From Luteibaculum oceani (lineage in GTDB: Bacteria; Bacteroidota; Bacteroidia; Flavobacteriales_D; Luteibaculaceae), in assembly GCF_007995015.1 (NCBI RefSeq), contig NZ_VORB01000004.1, forward strand, positions 238,937 to 302,936: a stretch of DNA of 64,000 nt, read 5' to 3'. The translations under genes were made by a program, and so were the position numbers. Below the pieces are notes generated by a model. That model had not been told where the DNA came from, made no database searches, and worked only from the letters and a program-made list of their open reading frames with translations. Of this stretch, positions 53,781 through 63,760 are shown piece after piece. Numbering within the stretch: the stretch's first letter is position 1; each line of letters opens with the position of its first letter.

Positions 53781-55388
53781 ATGGAAGAGTCTCAAAAATC
53801 ATCAACAAAATCGCGTTTAGCGAAGCCCAACTATCCACAAAACACTTTTGAAAGTGGAAAATTACCACCTCAGGCAATAGACCTAGAGGAAGCGGTATTG
53901 GGAGCCCTTATGCTAGACAGCAACGCGCTCTCAGATGTTTTGGAGATTTTAAGCCCTAGTGTCTTTTATAAAGAGGCGCATAAAAAGATATATAAAGCCA
54001 TCCTGGATCTCTTTACCGATTCTGAACCTATTGATATTTTAACGGTAACCCAAAAATTGCGCTCAACGGGCGAGCTTGATGCTGTGGGTGGTCCTTACTT
54101 TGTTTCTCAGCTGACCAATAGAGTTGCATCTTCTGCTAACTTGGAATATCATGCGAGAATTATCTCTCAAAAATATTTGCAGCGAGAGCTTATAAAAATC
54201 ACCTCAAATATTACTAAAAAGGCATACGAAGATACTAGTGACGTTTTAGAGCTGCTGGATGAGGCGGAACAAGAATTATTTAACCTTTCTGAGGGAAATA
54301 TTAAACGGAACTATGAATCCATGCGAGAGTTGCTTCAAAAAGCCATTACACAAATCGAAGAGGCTGGAGCAAATCAAGAGGGATTAAGTGGGGTTCCGTC
54401 AGGATTTAGAGATCTGGATAAGTTAACTGGAGGATGGCAAAAATCTGATCTTGTTATTGTTGCTGCTCGCCCTGCGATGGGAAAAACGGCTTTCGTTTTA
54501 TCCATGGCGAAAAATATGGCTACCCGCCATAATGTTCCGGTTGCCCTTTTCTCTCTGGAAATGTCATCCATTCAGTTGGTTAACCGTTTAATTTCTTCTG
54601 AAACTGGGATTGAGTCAGATAAGTTGAGAAAGGGAAATTTATCTGAAGAGGATTATAGACAACTACACGCTAGAATTGGAAAACTTGCTGAAGCCCCAAT
54701 ATATATTGATGACACCCCAGCTTTGGGGATTTTCGAATTAAGGGCGAAATGCCGAAGGCTAGTTTTCCAGCATGATGTAAAGATCATAATTATCGATTAC
54801 CTCCAGTTAATGTCAGGAACCGGAAATGAAGGAGGGAACAGGGTTCAGGAGATTTCTGCCATTTCAAGAGCTCTTAAAATTATTGCAAAAGAACTCGAGG
54901 TACCGGTTATTGCATTAAGTCAGTTAAGCCGTGCCGTAGAAACCCGTGGTGGTGATAAGCGTCCTATGCTTTCCGACCTTCGTGAATCGGGTTCTATTGA
55001 GCAGGATGCCGATATTGTAAGCTTTATTTATCGCCCCGAATACTACGGTATAACGGAAGATGAGAACGGACAACCTCTTCAGGGTGTTGGAGAAATTATG
55101 ATTGCCAAGCACAGAAATGGAGCTGTTGAAAATGTGCGCCTAAGATTTAAGGGGCATTTAGCACGTTTCGAAGATTTAAATGAACCTGGAATGATGGGAG
55201 ATGGCGATAATCCTTTCTCCACTGGTGGAGGTTTACAGCCTAACTCAGATTTTGACGGAAACTCAAATATTGGTGCATCACCTAATGTGGTAATTAAAGG
55301 TTCTAAAATAAATGACGATAGCGAGGATGACGATGGCTTCTCCAATCTTTCTGGAGGAGATGGAAATCCACAAGATTTACCTTGGTAA
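53781..55388 (+). CDS. dnaB: Replicative DNA helicase
   Basis: The hexameric helicase that unwinds DNA at the replication fork, 535 residues. An N-terminal helical domain (about residues 30-130, PQAIDLEEAVLGALMLDS) is joined to a RecA-like ATPase with Walker A ARPAMGKTAFVLSMA near residue 230, Walker B KIIIIDYLQLMSG and the DLRESGSIEQDADIV motif. The C-terminal tail is acidic and Gly/Asn-rich, as in other Bacteroidota. No intein interrupts it. Confidence 0.97.
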   Translation: MEESQKSSTKSRLAKPNYPQNTFESGKLPPQAIDLEEAVLGALMLDSNALSDVLEILSPSVFYKEAHKKIYKAILDLFTDSEPIDILTVTQKLRSTGELDAVGGPYFVSQLTNRVASSANLEYHARIISQKYLQRELIKITSNITKKAYEDTSDVLELLDEAEQELFNLSEGNIKRNYESMRELLQKAITQIEEAGANQEGLSGVPSGFRDLDKLTGGWQKSDLVIVAARPAMGKTAFVLSMAKNMATRHNVPVALFSLEMSSIQLVNRLISSETGIESDKLRKGNLSEEDYRQLHARIGKLAEAPIYIDDTPALGIFELRAKCRRLVFQHDVKIIIIDYLQLMSGTGNEGGNRVQEISAISRALKIIAKELEVPVIALSQLSRAVETRGGDKRPMLSDLRESGSIEQDADIVSFIYRPEYYGITEDENGQPLQGVGEIMIAKHRNGAVENVRLRFKGHLARFEDLNEPGMMGDGDNPFSTGGGLQPNSDFDGNSNIGASPNVVIKGSKINDDSEDDDGFSNLSGGDGNPQDLPW

Positions 55389-55421
55389 TCCGTTATTAAT
55401 TAAAAGTTGACTCCTCAATTT

Positions 55422-56678
55422 ATGCGCTTAATTACCTTTATGTTAATACTGCTTTTCGGACTCCAAGCGGAGGCCAAAAAGCTATTGCTTCCCATGGATG
55501 AAAATCAAAAAAATCATCTAAAGGCATACGGTATAGCCTATTGGACCCTTGAGCGTGATGTCGATTTAGAATGGCTGTTGAATTATAGAGGAGGTAGCTT
55601 TCTTATACCTTTTTCCCAAACCATCTTAAACGAATGCAATATTAGAGGGGTGAGCTATGAGGTTGTTTCCGATGCTCAAACCAATTCCATATACACCCAA
55701 ATTGCGAGCCCTGATGTGAATATGGAAATCATAAAGCTAGAGAAGGTTCCGAAAATTGCCGTGTATTCACCACAGGGCAAACAACCCTGGGATGACGCGG
55801 TAACATTGGTACTTACCTACGCCGAAATCCCTTATGAAATAATATACGACACCGAGGTTATTGAAGGGAAACTGCCGCTTTACGATTGGCTACACCTCCA
55901 CCATGAAGATTTTACTGGGCAATTTGGAAAGTTTTATGCCAGCTATAAAAATGCAGCATGGTACCAAGATGAAGTTCGGGTAAATACAGAAACCGCTAAT
56001 AAACTTGGTTTTTCTAAAGTCTCGGATCTAAAAAATGCAGTTGCCAACGAAATAAAAAAGTACGTTATCGGTGGCGGATTCCTATTTACTATGTGCTCCG
56101 GTACCGATAGTTACGATATTTCTTTAGCTGCTACGGGGGTAGATATTTGCGAAAGTATGTATGACGGTGATCCTGCTGAAGCCAACTACCAAAGCAAACT
56201 CGACTTTAGCCAATCGCTTGCATTTAAAAATTTCAGTCTTGTTCAAGATCCTTTAAAGTACGAGTTCTCAAATATTGATGCGACTATGGATCACGTTGGG
56301 CTGGGCCAAGTAAAAGATGTTTTTACCTTGTTTGATTTTTCTGCGAAATGGGATATTGTTCCTACCATGTTAACCCAAAGCCATAAACGAGTGGTAACAG
56401 GTTTTATGGGACAAACAACTGCGTTTAGAAAAGATTTTTTAAAACCCAATGTTACTGTTTTGGGAGAAACTAAAAGCATCAATTCCGCCAAATACATTCA
56501 TGGTGAACTAGGAAAGGGTCAATGGACATTTTACGGCGGGCATGATCCAGAAGATTATCGTCACTTAGTTGGAGATCCTCCTACCGATTTAAACCTACAC
56601 CCCAATTCTGCTGGATACAGATTAATTCTGAACAACGTATTATTCCCAGCAGCGAAAAAGAAAAAGCTTAAGACTTAG
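55422..56678 (+). CDS. Exported conserved protein with amidotransferase-like fold
   Basis: A 418-residue protein with a signal peptide (MRLITFMLILLFGLQAEA). I start at the ATG at 55422. The region from about residue 105 (KIAVYSPQGKQPWDDAVTLV) through FLFTMCSGTDSYDISLAA to YGGHDPEDYRH resembles class I glutamine-amidotransferase or ThuA-like proteins, with a Cys at the nucleophile position. Members of this family next to dnaB are, as I recall, often labelled asparagine synthetase B, but none of the AsnB motifs is present. The true function is unknown. It overlaps the convergent kinase gene by 11 bp. Confidence 0.68.
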   Translation: MRLITFMLILLFGLQAEAKKLLLPMDENQKNHLKAYGIAYWTLERDVDLEWLLNYRGGSFLIPFSQTILNECNIRGVSYEVVSDAQTNSIYTQIASPDVNMEIIKLEKVPKIAVYSPQGKQPWDDAVTLVLTYAEIPYEIIYDTEVIEGKLPLYDWLHLHHEDFTGQFGKFYASYKNAAWYQDEVRVNTETANKLGFSKVSDLKNAVANEIKKYVIGGGFLFTMCSGTDSYDISLAATGVDICESMYDGDPAEANYQSKLDFSQSLAFKNFSLVQDPLKYEFSNIDATMDHVGLGQVKDVFTLFDFSAKWDIVPTMLTQSHKRVVTGFMGQTTAFRKDFLKPNVTVLGETKSINSAKYIHGELGKGQWTFYGGHDPEDYRHLVGDPPTDLNLHPNSAGYRLILNNVLFPAAKKKKLKT

Positions 56679-58170
56679 GGAACCGTAAGGTAAGTGTTGT
56701 ACCTATCCCCTCTTTTGACTCCAGTTGTATACTGGCTTTATGGAGATCAGCAATTTTCTTTACCACCGCCATTCCTACACCTAAACCAGGGTACTTATCT
56801 CTTGCGTGTAGTTGCTGAAATATCTTAAAGACCTTATCAAGTTGGTTTTCAGGTATTCCTATTCCGTTATCCCGAATAAAAACCTCTGTACATCCCCCTT
56901 TTACTTCACCTCCTACTTCTAAAACTAGTCGTCTACTTTGATCTCTATACTTTATTGAATTGCTCAAAAGATGTCTGAAAAGCATTTTTAGGTAAGGCTC
57001 TATTCCACAAATAACAGGGAGTGGATGGATAGCCAAATCTAACTCCGTAGGAACGTCTAGGTCATTTAAGGTATTGTGCACTATGGAATCTAGATCTACG
57101 TCGGAACATTCCTTTAATTCTCCTAACCTCAGGTAATCTAGTAGTTCCTTAACCTGATCGCGCATTCTGCCTGCGGCTGCAAGGCTATATTTGATATACT
57201 CAGCACCATCCCCTTCAATCTGATCAATATATTCCCGATTCAAGAGATCCATAAAACTCAATATAGATTGCGTGGGTTCCTGAAGTTGATGACTAGTTAA
57301 GTACACAAAGTTTTCTAATTCTTCATTTCTAAGCTCAAGTTCCTTATTGGAAGCCTCTAGTTTTCGTTGCATTTCATTCTTCTCGGTAATATCTGTCCAA
57401 GTACTATTCGCCCCTTTTACAACACCCTCATTGTTTTTAATAGCAATCGCTTTCCATAAGATTTCGAGTTTTCGCTCATCTTTGGTTAGAATTGTCAATT
57501 CTACATTTTCAATGATCTCCTTATCCTTAAAAGCTGCAAATTCCTTCCTCGCTTTTTCAAAGTCTTCTGTACCACGAAAAAACTTAAAAACTGAATGATC
57601 GATTATTTCCTCTCTGCTGTAGCCAGTTAATTCGATAATTCTATTGTTACACTGTGTTACCAATCCAGAATTGGCATCTATAGAAAGCAACATTTCTGGC
57701 GAACTGTTATAAAGTTGAATGGTTTGCGATCTAGATTCCTCATATGCGCGCTCGGTTAAGTACTTTTTTATAAAAAACTTAACCTGATTCTGTAATTCAA
57801 TTGGTTCAAAGGGCTTAGTAATAAAGCTAAATGCTCCTTTTTCATAGCCCCTAAACATGTTAAGTCTATCCGTAAAGATTGCGCTGATAAAAATGATGGG
57901 AAGTTCGTGCGTTTCTGGGTCCGAGCGAATAATTTCTGCTAACTCATAACCATCCATTTCGGGCATTTGAACATCCAGCAAGGCAAGTGCAAAATCGTGT
58001 TGTAATATTTTCTTTAGTGCCTCATTTCCCGACTGGGCCTCTACTATTTCCACATCAAAATCGGCCAGAACACGACGAAGCGCAACCAAATTTTGGACCT
58101 TGTCATCAACTGCCAAAATTTTGGGTGCAATACCAGAAACCAACTTTTTTTCACTGATCAATTCATCCAT
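56668..58170 (-). CDS. Receiver-PAS-histidine kinase
   Basis: A 500-residue cytoplasmic signalling protein. An N-terminal receiver (about residues 15-135, phospho-acceptor Asp in ALLDVQMPEMDGYE) is followed by a PAS domain (about 150-270), an H-box in TSHQLQEPTQSILSFM near residue 293, and a HATPase domain with DNGIGIPENQLDKVFKIFQQ. Its receiver can take phosphate from the hybrid kinase encoded upstream, whose gene it overlaps by 13 nt. No DNA-binding or enzymatic output domain is present. Confidence 0.9.
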   Translation of the reverse strand: MDELISEKKLVSGIAPKILAVDDKVQNLVALRRVLADFDVEIVEAQSGNEALKKILQHDFALALLDVQMPEMDGYELAEIIRSDPETHELPIIFISAIFTDRLNMFRGYEKGAFSFITKPFEPIELQNQVKFFIKKYLTERAYEESRSQTIQLYNSSPEMLLSIDANSGLVTQCNNRIIELTGYSREEIIDHSVFKFFRGTEDFEKARKEFAAFKDKEIIENVELTILTKDERKLEILWKAIAIKNNEGVVKGANSTWTDITEKNEMQRKLEASNKELELRNEELENFVYLTSHQLQEPTQSILSFMDLLNREYIDQIEGDGAEYIKYSLAAAGRMRDQVKELLDYLRLGELKECSDVDLDSIVHNTLNDLDVPTELDLAIHPLPVICGIEPYLKMLFRHLLSNSIKYRDQSRRLVLEVGGEVKGGCTEVFIRDNGIGIPENQLDKVFKIFQQLHARDKYPGLGVGMAVVKKIADLHKASIQLESKEGIGTTLTLRFPKS

Positions 58171-60914
58171 ATTGACAGTAATTTAAGTAGTTTATCAATG
58201 TCTACTGGCTTAGCAAAATAGTCGCTAGCCCCGGCCTGTAAACACTTTTCTCTATCTCCAGACATTGCCTTCGCTGTTAATGCTATAATGGGCTTGTTTT
58301 TAAAATCAGGGTTAGATCTAATCAAGCCTATGGCCTCGTATCCATCCATGTCTGGCATCATAATATCCATTAAGACCACGTCAATTTCTGGGTTCTCTTC
58401 AAGGGTTCGAATACCAGACGGACCACTTTCTGCTTTAAAAACTTCTAAGCCATGGCTTCTTAAGGCATTCGAAAGGGCAAATATGTTACGCATATCATCA
58501 TCGACTACAAGAACTCGCTTACCAGTTAAATCCGTTTCTATAGAAGATTCAACTTCTGTCGTATCTTTTCTACTACTTTTAAAAGTATTTATTGGCTGAT
58601 GCAAGTACATAGCTGTTTGGGAAAGAATATGGCTTTCAGAATCCTTCCCTTTTATAATTACCGTTTCGGCCCAATGCTTTATATCCTCTATTTCCTCACG
58701 GTCTAGGTCCGCTCCAGTATACACAATAATCGGTGGTGGATTTCTTTGAGATTCATTAAAATATTCCAGAATTCGCACACCAGATCCGTCTGTAAGTGTC
58801 AAATCCAAAATGATACAATCGACAATTTTATCCTTTAAAATTTTAGTTGCCGCAGATACCGATTCCGCTTCAACAATTTCTAGGTTGTCACTCTTCAATA
58901 ATACGTTGAGGGAGTGCCTTACATTTTGATCGTCTTCAACTACCAGGAGCAATCGTATTTTTTGTTTACAGTAATTTTCTATTAGCTGAAATGTATTCTT
59001 TAATATTTGTGGCTGAACTGGCTTAGTAAGATAATTAAGTACTGATCCTTTTATTGGTGTATCTTCCTTATGTAATGCGGAAATTATAGAAACAGGGATA
59101 TGTCTCAATGAGGAACTAGACTTTAGCTCCCCTAAAACCGCTAAGCCACTTATTCCCGGTAGTTTAATATCCAAGATTATGGATAGTACATTAAATGAGT
59201 TTAATAATTTTAAACCTTCCTCACCGGATGCAGCACAAACTGCTTTTCTCCCAATTTCATTGGCCTCCTTCATTAAAATTTTCGCAAATGCAGAATCATC
59301 CTCTATAATTAAGATTACTTCTTCTCCATCGGAAACATCCTCTCTGTCGTCTCTAAATTGATGCTTGGGTAATTCCTCAACTTGCTCCACCTTTTCAGGC
59401 TCCAAAACTTGGGATTTTACCTTCGGTTTGGAAGGTGCCTTTTTAACTGGTCTTTTACCTACGTCCTCACTACAGCAGCCCTCCAAAACCAATTTAAAGG
59501 TAGACCCTTTCCCCTCTTCACTTTCTAATTCCAAATGTCCTCCGAGCAATTCCGATAATTGGGTGGCAATAGACAACCCTAAACCTGTACCACCATACCT
59601 TCTGGCTGTTCCACCCTCAGCCTGTTTAAAAGCTTCAAAAATAAGTCCCTGCTTAGATTTAGGAATACCAATACCCGTATCGGTTACTGAAAAATGAACA
59701 TCGTCCTGATGCCGCTCTACAACCAAAGAAACCGATCCCTGGTTAGTGAATTTCAAAGCATTACTAAGCAAATTCTTAAGAATCTGGTTTAACCTCTGAC
59801 TGTCGCTGATAATGAAATCTGGTACTCCTGGTTGAACAATAAGGTTAAGATCCAAGCCTTTTTTATTGGCTAGTGCTTTAAAGGAATTTTTGGCCGTTTG
59901 AACCACATTATTGACATAGGTTTTTTCAAAATTGGCCTCCATTTTTCCAGCTTCAATTTTGCTTAAATCCAGAATATCATTAATCAAAGAAAGTAAATCT
60001 GTTCCCGATTCATGAATGATTCTAACACTTTCTAACTCTTCTTCATTAAAGGTTTTGCTTCGGTTTTTACATAAGTCATTTGCGAGTATAAGTAGACTAT
60101 TTAAGGGAGATCTAAGTTCATGGCTCATATTGGCAAGGAATTCACTCTTGTATTTACTGGCTTGCTCTAATTCCTCTGCCTTGCGCTGTAATTCAATATT
60201 GTTAGAACTGAGTTCTGAATTCTGAGTCTCTATTTGTCCAACCATGTTGTTGAATGATTTGGTGAGTTTACCTACCTCATCATCGTAGTAAATTGGCGCT
60301 CGAATTGAATAATCCTTTTCCCTCGAAATGTTAAGGGCAGTCCTCATCAGGTTTAATATCGGGATTGTAATGTTTCGTTTTAATCGCTTAGAAAAAACGA
60401 TTACCAGTAACAGAGAAACCAGAATGGATACACCGCCAACTATTGCATACACACCCATTCGCTGCTTCAAAGCATTCAATTGATATTTTAGGTGTAGGGT
60501 ACCAATGGTTTTGTCGTCCTGAGATATGGGCAAATACATTTGAATCTCCTCACCACGAATATCGTACTGATACGGAAGTAGGCCCTCAATCCCCATTTTT
60601 AACTCGGATTCTTTCGGATAAAAGGAAAAAAGTTTACCCGCTTCATCGTAAATGGCAACAGAAACAATATCCGATTCAGCTGAAATGGCTCGAATTACAT
60701 CATCGGCATCCTCCTTACTTTGAAAAGTTAGAGCAGCCGTACTGTTTGTGGCAATAATTTTACCAATTGTACTGAGTTTTTCTATGGTGGCATTACGCAA
60801 GCTCACGTAATCATAAATGAAAAAAATTGCTCCAGTTACCATTAAAATGGTTGCACTCAATAGCAAAGTAAATCGCGTTAGTTTCTTTTGGATGGGAAGG
60901 TTCTCAAACTTCAT
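58158..60914 (-). CDS. Hybrid sensor histidine kinase with CHASE8-like sensor and three receivers
   Basis: A 918-residue membrane kinase. A transmembrane helix (about residues 17-37), a periplasmic CHASE8-like sensor (ATNSTAALTFQSKEDA), a second helix (about 158-178) and HAMP are followed by a coiled coil and HisKA (NMSHELRSPLNSLL, His near 264), HATPase (VTDTGIGIPKSKQG, YGGTGLGLSIA) and three receivers starting near residues 535, 655 and 800, each with its acceptor Asp (LDIKLP, LDLTLT, MDIMMP). It starts 1 nt after the yfiR-like stop and overlaps the next kinase gene by 13 nt. Confidence 0.93.
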   Translation of the reverse strand: MKFENLPIQKKLTRFTLLLSATILMVTGAIFFIYDYVSLRNATIEKLSTIGKIIATNSTAALTFQSKEDADDVIRAISAESDIVSVAIYDEAGKLFSFYPKESELKMGIEGLLPYQYDIRGEEIQMYLPISQDDKTIGTLHLKYQLNALKQRMGVYAIVGGVSILVSLLLVIVFSKRLKRNITIPILNLMRTALNISREKDYSIRAPIYYDDEVGKLTKSFNNMVGQIETQNSELSSNNIELQRKAEELEQASKYKSEFLANMSHELRSPLNSLLILANDLCKNRSKTFNEEELESVRIIHESGTDLLSLINDILDLSKIEAGKMEANFEKTYVNNVVQTAKNSFKALANKKGLDLNLIVQPGVPDFIISDSQRLNQILKNLLSNALKFTNQGSVSLVVERHQDDVHFSVTDTGIGIPKSKQGLIFEAFKQAEGGTARRYGGTGLGLSIATQLSELLGGHLELESEEGKGSTFKLVLEGCCSEDVGKRPVKKAPSKPKVKSQVLEPEKVEQVEELPKHQFRDDREDVSDGEEVILIIEDDSAFAKILMKEANEIGRKAVCAASGEEGLKLLNSFNVLSIILDIKLPGISGLAVLGELKSSSSLRHIPVSIISALHKEDTPIKGSVLNYLTKPVQPQILKNTFQLIENYCKQKIRLLLVVEDDQNVRHSLNVLLKSDNLEIVEAESVSAATKILKDKIVDCIILDLTLTDGSGVRILEYFNESQRNPPPIIVYTGADLDREEIEDIKHWAETVIIKGKDSESHILSQTAMYLHQPINTFKSSRKDTTEVESSIETDLTGKRVLVVDDDMRNIFALSNALRSHGLEVFKAESGPSGIRTLEENPEIDVVLMDIMMPDMDGYEAIGLIRSNPDFKNKPIIALTAKAMSGDREKCLQAGASDYFAKPVDIDKLLKLLSIWMN

Positions 60915-60915
60915 A

Positions 60916-61458
60916 CTAATAGAGTGTTGCCATTTTTAAAAGCTTGGAACTAATTTTAAAGTCCTGTTCCTGCACTTTATCCAGGTGGACTTGAAATTTT
61001 AATTTGTTATCGGCCGTGTAGAATCGAATCATCCCGCCTTTATCCAAAAAGCTATCTGATTCGCCAATAATCAAGGCGTTGCTACTCCCCTTTGTCTTCC
61101 ATTCATCCATTCCGAATCTATAGTTACTTGGAACGAAAATTATATGGCTCTCTGCGGCAGAAGCCAAATCTGATGCTCTTTTTACCACAACCTTACGCCC
61201 ACCTATTTGCTGATTTTTAACCAATTCCGTTAATACATTCCCAAATGGATTTTCGCCAACAACGGCTATTACCAATGTGTTATTGGTATTTTGAAATGAT
61301 GCCTCAGGCCAATTAACAAACTGGCAAAAATTGTATATAAACGCAGCCTTAAGTTGGTACTCTCTAGAAACTGAGCTCTGCGCCTGAACTGGAAATGGCC
61401 AACCGTTGACTATCAATAGCAAGCCTACAATTAGTGCTGTTTTTACTAATCTGTCCAT
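60916..61458 (-). CDS. YfiR-family periplasmic protein (DUF4154)
   Basis: A 180-residue exported protein: signal peptide to about residue 26 (VQAQS), then the YfiR domain with YQLKAAFIYNFCQFVNWPE and the late GGMIRFYTADNKLKFQVHLD. In Pseudomonas, YfiR is a periplasmic repressor of a cyclic-di-GMP synthase with a CHASE8 sensor; the hybrid kinase next door has a CHASE8-like sensor, so YfiR probably binds it. The start codon shares one base with the receptor stop (TAATG). No GGDEF protein is in the window. Confidence 0.88.
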   Translation of the reverse strand: MDRLVKTALIVGLLLIVNGWPFPVQAQSSVSREYQLKAAFIYNFCQFVNWPEASFQNTNNTLVIAVVGENPFGNVLTELVKNQQIGGRKVVVKRASDLASAAESHIIFVPSNYRFGMDEWKTKGSSNALIIGESDSFLDKGGMIRFYTADNKLKFQVHLDKVQEQDFKISSKLLKMATLY

Positions 61459-63413
61459 TATTGTATTCCAATTTCAATTCGTAAAAAAACACTTCTTGGT
61501 ATGCCTAATCCTGCTTGTGGATTGTGCGGTTTTAAAAGATTGGTCCCAACCAAAGACAATCTCAAGCTCTCAATTTTTCTTGCCAACCGGATATCAAGCC
61601 CTGTATAGCCCCTAACTTCTTCCTGAGTATCGCTCCTTCGAAGTTTGCTATTTACTCGAAGTAAAACATCCAATTCTGTATTTTCACCAATATTGCTTAT
61701 CGATTGCAACCTAAAGGTATGCTTGGGGTCAACACTTTCAAAGGGTTCGCTAACAGCTAAAACCAATTGAGATTTTTGATCAATTACATTTTCAAAGAAG
61801 GAGTACCCAGCCCTAATCCTCCACTGGTTCATTATACTAAGGTTACTAAACAACTCAAAACCTTTGGATTCTGCTCTTTGGCTATTAGCAAGAACCACAG
61901 TGTAAGGAATGTCGGGATTTGTATTCACATCCAAACTCCTAAGATCATCATAGTTATTAATGTAACCCGCGAATGAAAGGCTTAACTTATTACTTACCTT
62001 CCACCTAGAACCCAATTCATAGGCCAGAAGCTTTTCACTGTCGAAAGAATCCCCACCAACCGTGATATCAGAATCGAATCTACTAGGTAATCTAACTGCC
62101 CTACTTATAGCTCCCCAAACGGAAAGATTATCAGAAATACTATAATTCAACCTTGCACTGGGTTGAACTTCAAATCCAGTAAACACATTATGTAAAAACT
62201 TGGATCCAATTGTAGCCTTAAGAACATCTGGAATAACGGTAATTTCATCTTGGAAAAACACGCTATATAACTGCATACTTCTCTCCCTTGGTATGTAATT
62301 AGTTGTTGCAGTAACTGCTGTTTGATCCTCTCTTAACTGGTATAAGACACCGACCATAACATTGTTCCAATCATTTAATTTGAACCTGTACTTGGCATCT
62401 AATTCGTATGTATTTAGCTGATATTGAACAATATCATTAGAGTCTCTTGGGGTCCCGCGCCATACATAATCGTAATATCCTTGAATACGCAAGTCGGATC
62501 CATTATTAAACTCCTTGCTATACCGGCCTAGAATATTTGCACCATCCGTATTACTGAAGTCCTCACCAGCATGTTGAGTTCCTGTGTAAAGATCACCCTG
62601 AACCGTAAGATTCTGCCTATTGTCCAAGGCCCTATCCAGCCTAAACCCCGCTTGGTACATATCATATCTATCCGAAATACTGCTGGTATCCGCCATTTTA
62701 CCCCTAAAAGAAGAGCCCAATTCCATAAATTGGCCATATACCCTAACAAATGATTTACCAGACTTAAAACCATATCTTAAATTGGTTTTTCTTTCCAAAT
62801 AGGTACCTATAGAGGAGGATGCATACAAGCCTTGAGTTTCCTCTGCTGACTTTGATACAATATTTATTACTCCATTAACCGCGTTTGCACCCCATAAAGT
62901 TCCACCCGGTCCCGAAACTACCTCTATCCTATCAATATCTTGTAAGATGTAATTTTGTACATCCCAGTACACCCCACCAAGAATGGGTGTGTAAATGCTA
63001 CGGCCATCACTCAGAACCAAAAGTTTATTAGCCAATATCCCTCCAGCTGATGGTAAACCGTTAAAACCTCGGGCAGTTATACCAAAATCGTGAGAATTAA
63101 CTTGGGTGGATTGGAGATTAGTCGCTAATGCCACTGCTTCTGGCAGTCTAATAGCACTTGAACGTACTATTTCTTCATTGTTGATTACCTGAATCGCAGA
63201 AGCCACCTGTGATATTTTCTCCGGGTTATTTGAAATGGAAGTAACTTCCATGTTCATCAATTGATCCAAAGACATCATTCTTAAATCACCAGTTGAAAGT
63301 AAGCTATCTGAATTGGCTTGACCAAAAGCAACGATGTGAAGCAATGAGAGAAGGATAAGGCCACTAAATTTCACCAATGTAGCCTTAAATGGTATAAATT
63401 TAATTTGTCCCAT
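61458..63413 (-). CDS. TonB-dependent outer membrane receptor
   Basis: A 651-residue TonB-dependent receptor. After the signal peptide (to about residue 32, AFGQ) comes a short SLDQLMNMEVTSIS region, the plug domain (IQVINNEEIVRSSAIRLPEA to DRIEVVSGPGGTLWGANAVN) and a 22-strand-type beta barrel to the C-terminus, which ends in the aromatic-rich pattern of outer membrane proteins. It lacks an N-terminal carboxypeptidase-like domain and has no SusD partner, so it is not a typical polysaccharide-uptake pair. It is the first gene of the signalling operon. Confidence 0.93.
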   Translation of the reverse strand: MGQIKFIPFKATLVKFSGLILLSLLHIVAFGQANSDSLLSTGDLRMMSLDQLMNMEVTSISNNPEKISQVASAIQVINNEEIVRSSAIRLPEAVALATNLQSTQVNSHDFGITARGFNGLPSAGGILANKLLVLSDGRSIYTPILGGVYWDVQNYILQDIDRIEVVSGPGGTLWGANAVNGVINIVSKSAEETQGLYASSSIGTYLERKTNLRYGFKSGKSFVRVYGQFMELGSSFRGKMADTSSISDRYDMYQAGFRLDRALDNRQNLTVQGDLYTGTQHAGEDFSNTDGANILGRYSKEFNNGSDLRIQGYYDYVWRGTPRDSNDIVQYQLNTYELDAKYRFKLNDWNNVMVGVLYQLREDQTAVTATTNYIPRERSMQLYSVFFQDEITVIPDVLKATIGSKFLHNVFTGFEVQPSARLNYSISDNLSVWGAISRAVRLPSRFDSDITVGGDSFDSEKLLAYELGSRWKVSNKLSLSFAGYINNYDDLRSLDVNTNPDIPYTVVLANSQRAESKGFELFSNLSIMNQWRIRAGYSFFENVIDQKSQLVLAVSEPFESVDPKHTFRLQSISNIGENTELDVLLRVNSKLRRSDTQEEVRGYTGLDIRLARKIESLRLSLVGTNLLKPHNPQAGLGIPRSVFLRIEIGIQ

Positions 63414-63760
63414 ACAGCAATTAACAATATAGGGGCTCTAACGACACAATAAAACCGTCGAAGCACCTTAAAAAAACGACTTAACGTAGTAGTATGGGAC
63501 TATTTTAATAAACTATTAACAGAATTTCCTTGATGCTTGGTAAGAATAGCATTGTTTCCTATCAGGATTTCTAAACTGTAATTAACGATAATACAAACCA
63601 ATAAAATGAACTCTCATTGAAATTGGGGTCTAATTCTAATGTAGACTGTATTAACAATCGGAAAGGGTAATAAACAGAGGATTTTTTATGATGACGGATT
63701 ATGGATGAAGGATAATTAGAATCTAGTTTTCCCTCTTTTAAAGTACAATCAGAGCGTTCT

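Noticed and set aside
53781..55388. Possible intein in dnaB
   Set aside because: dnaB is a common intein site, but the protein is 535 residues with continuous Walker and RecA motifs.
63414..63760. Possible small gene upstream of the receptor operon
   Set aside because: Only short frames with many stops and no family resemblance; the region is AT-rich and fits a promoter and leader.
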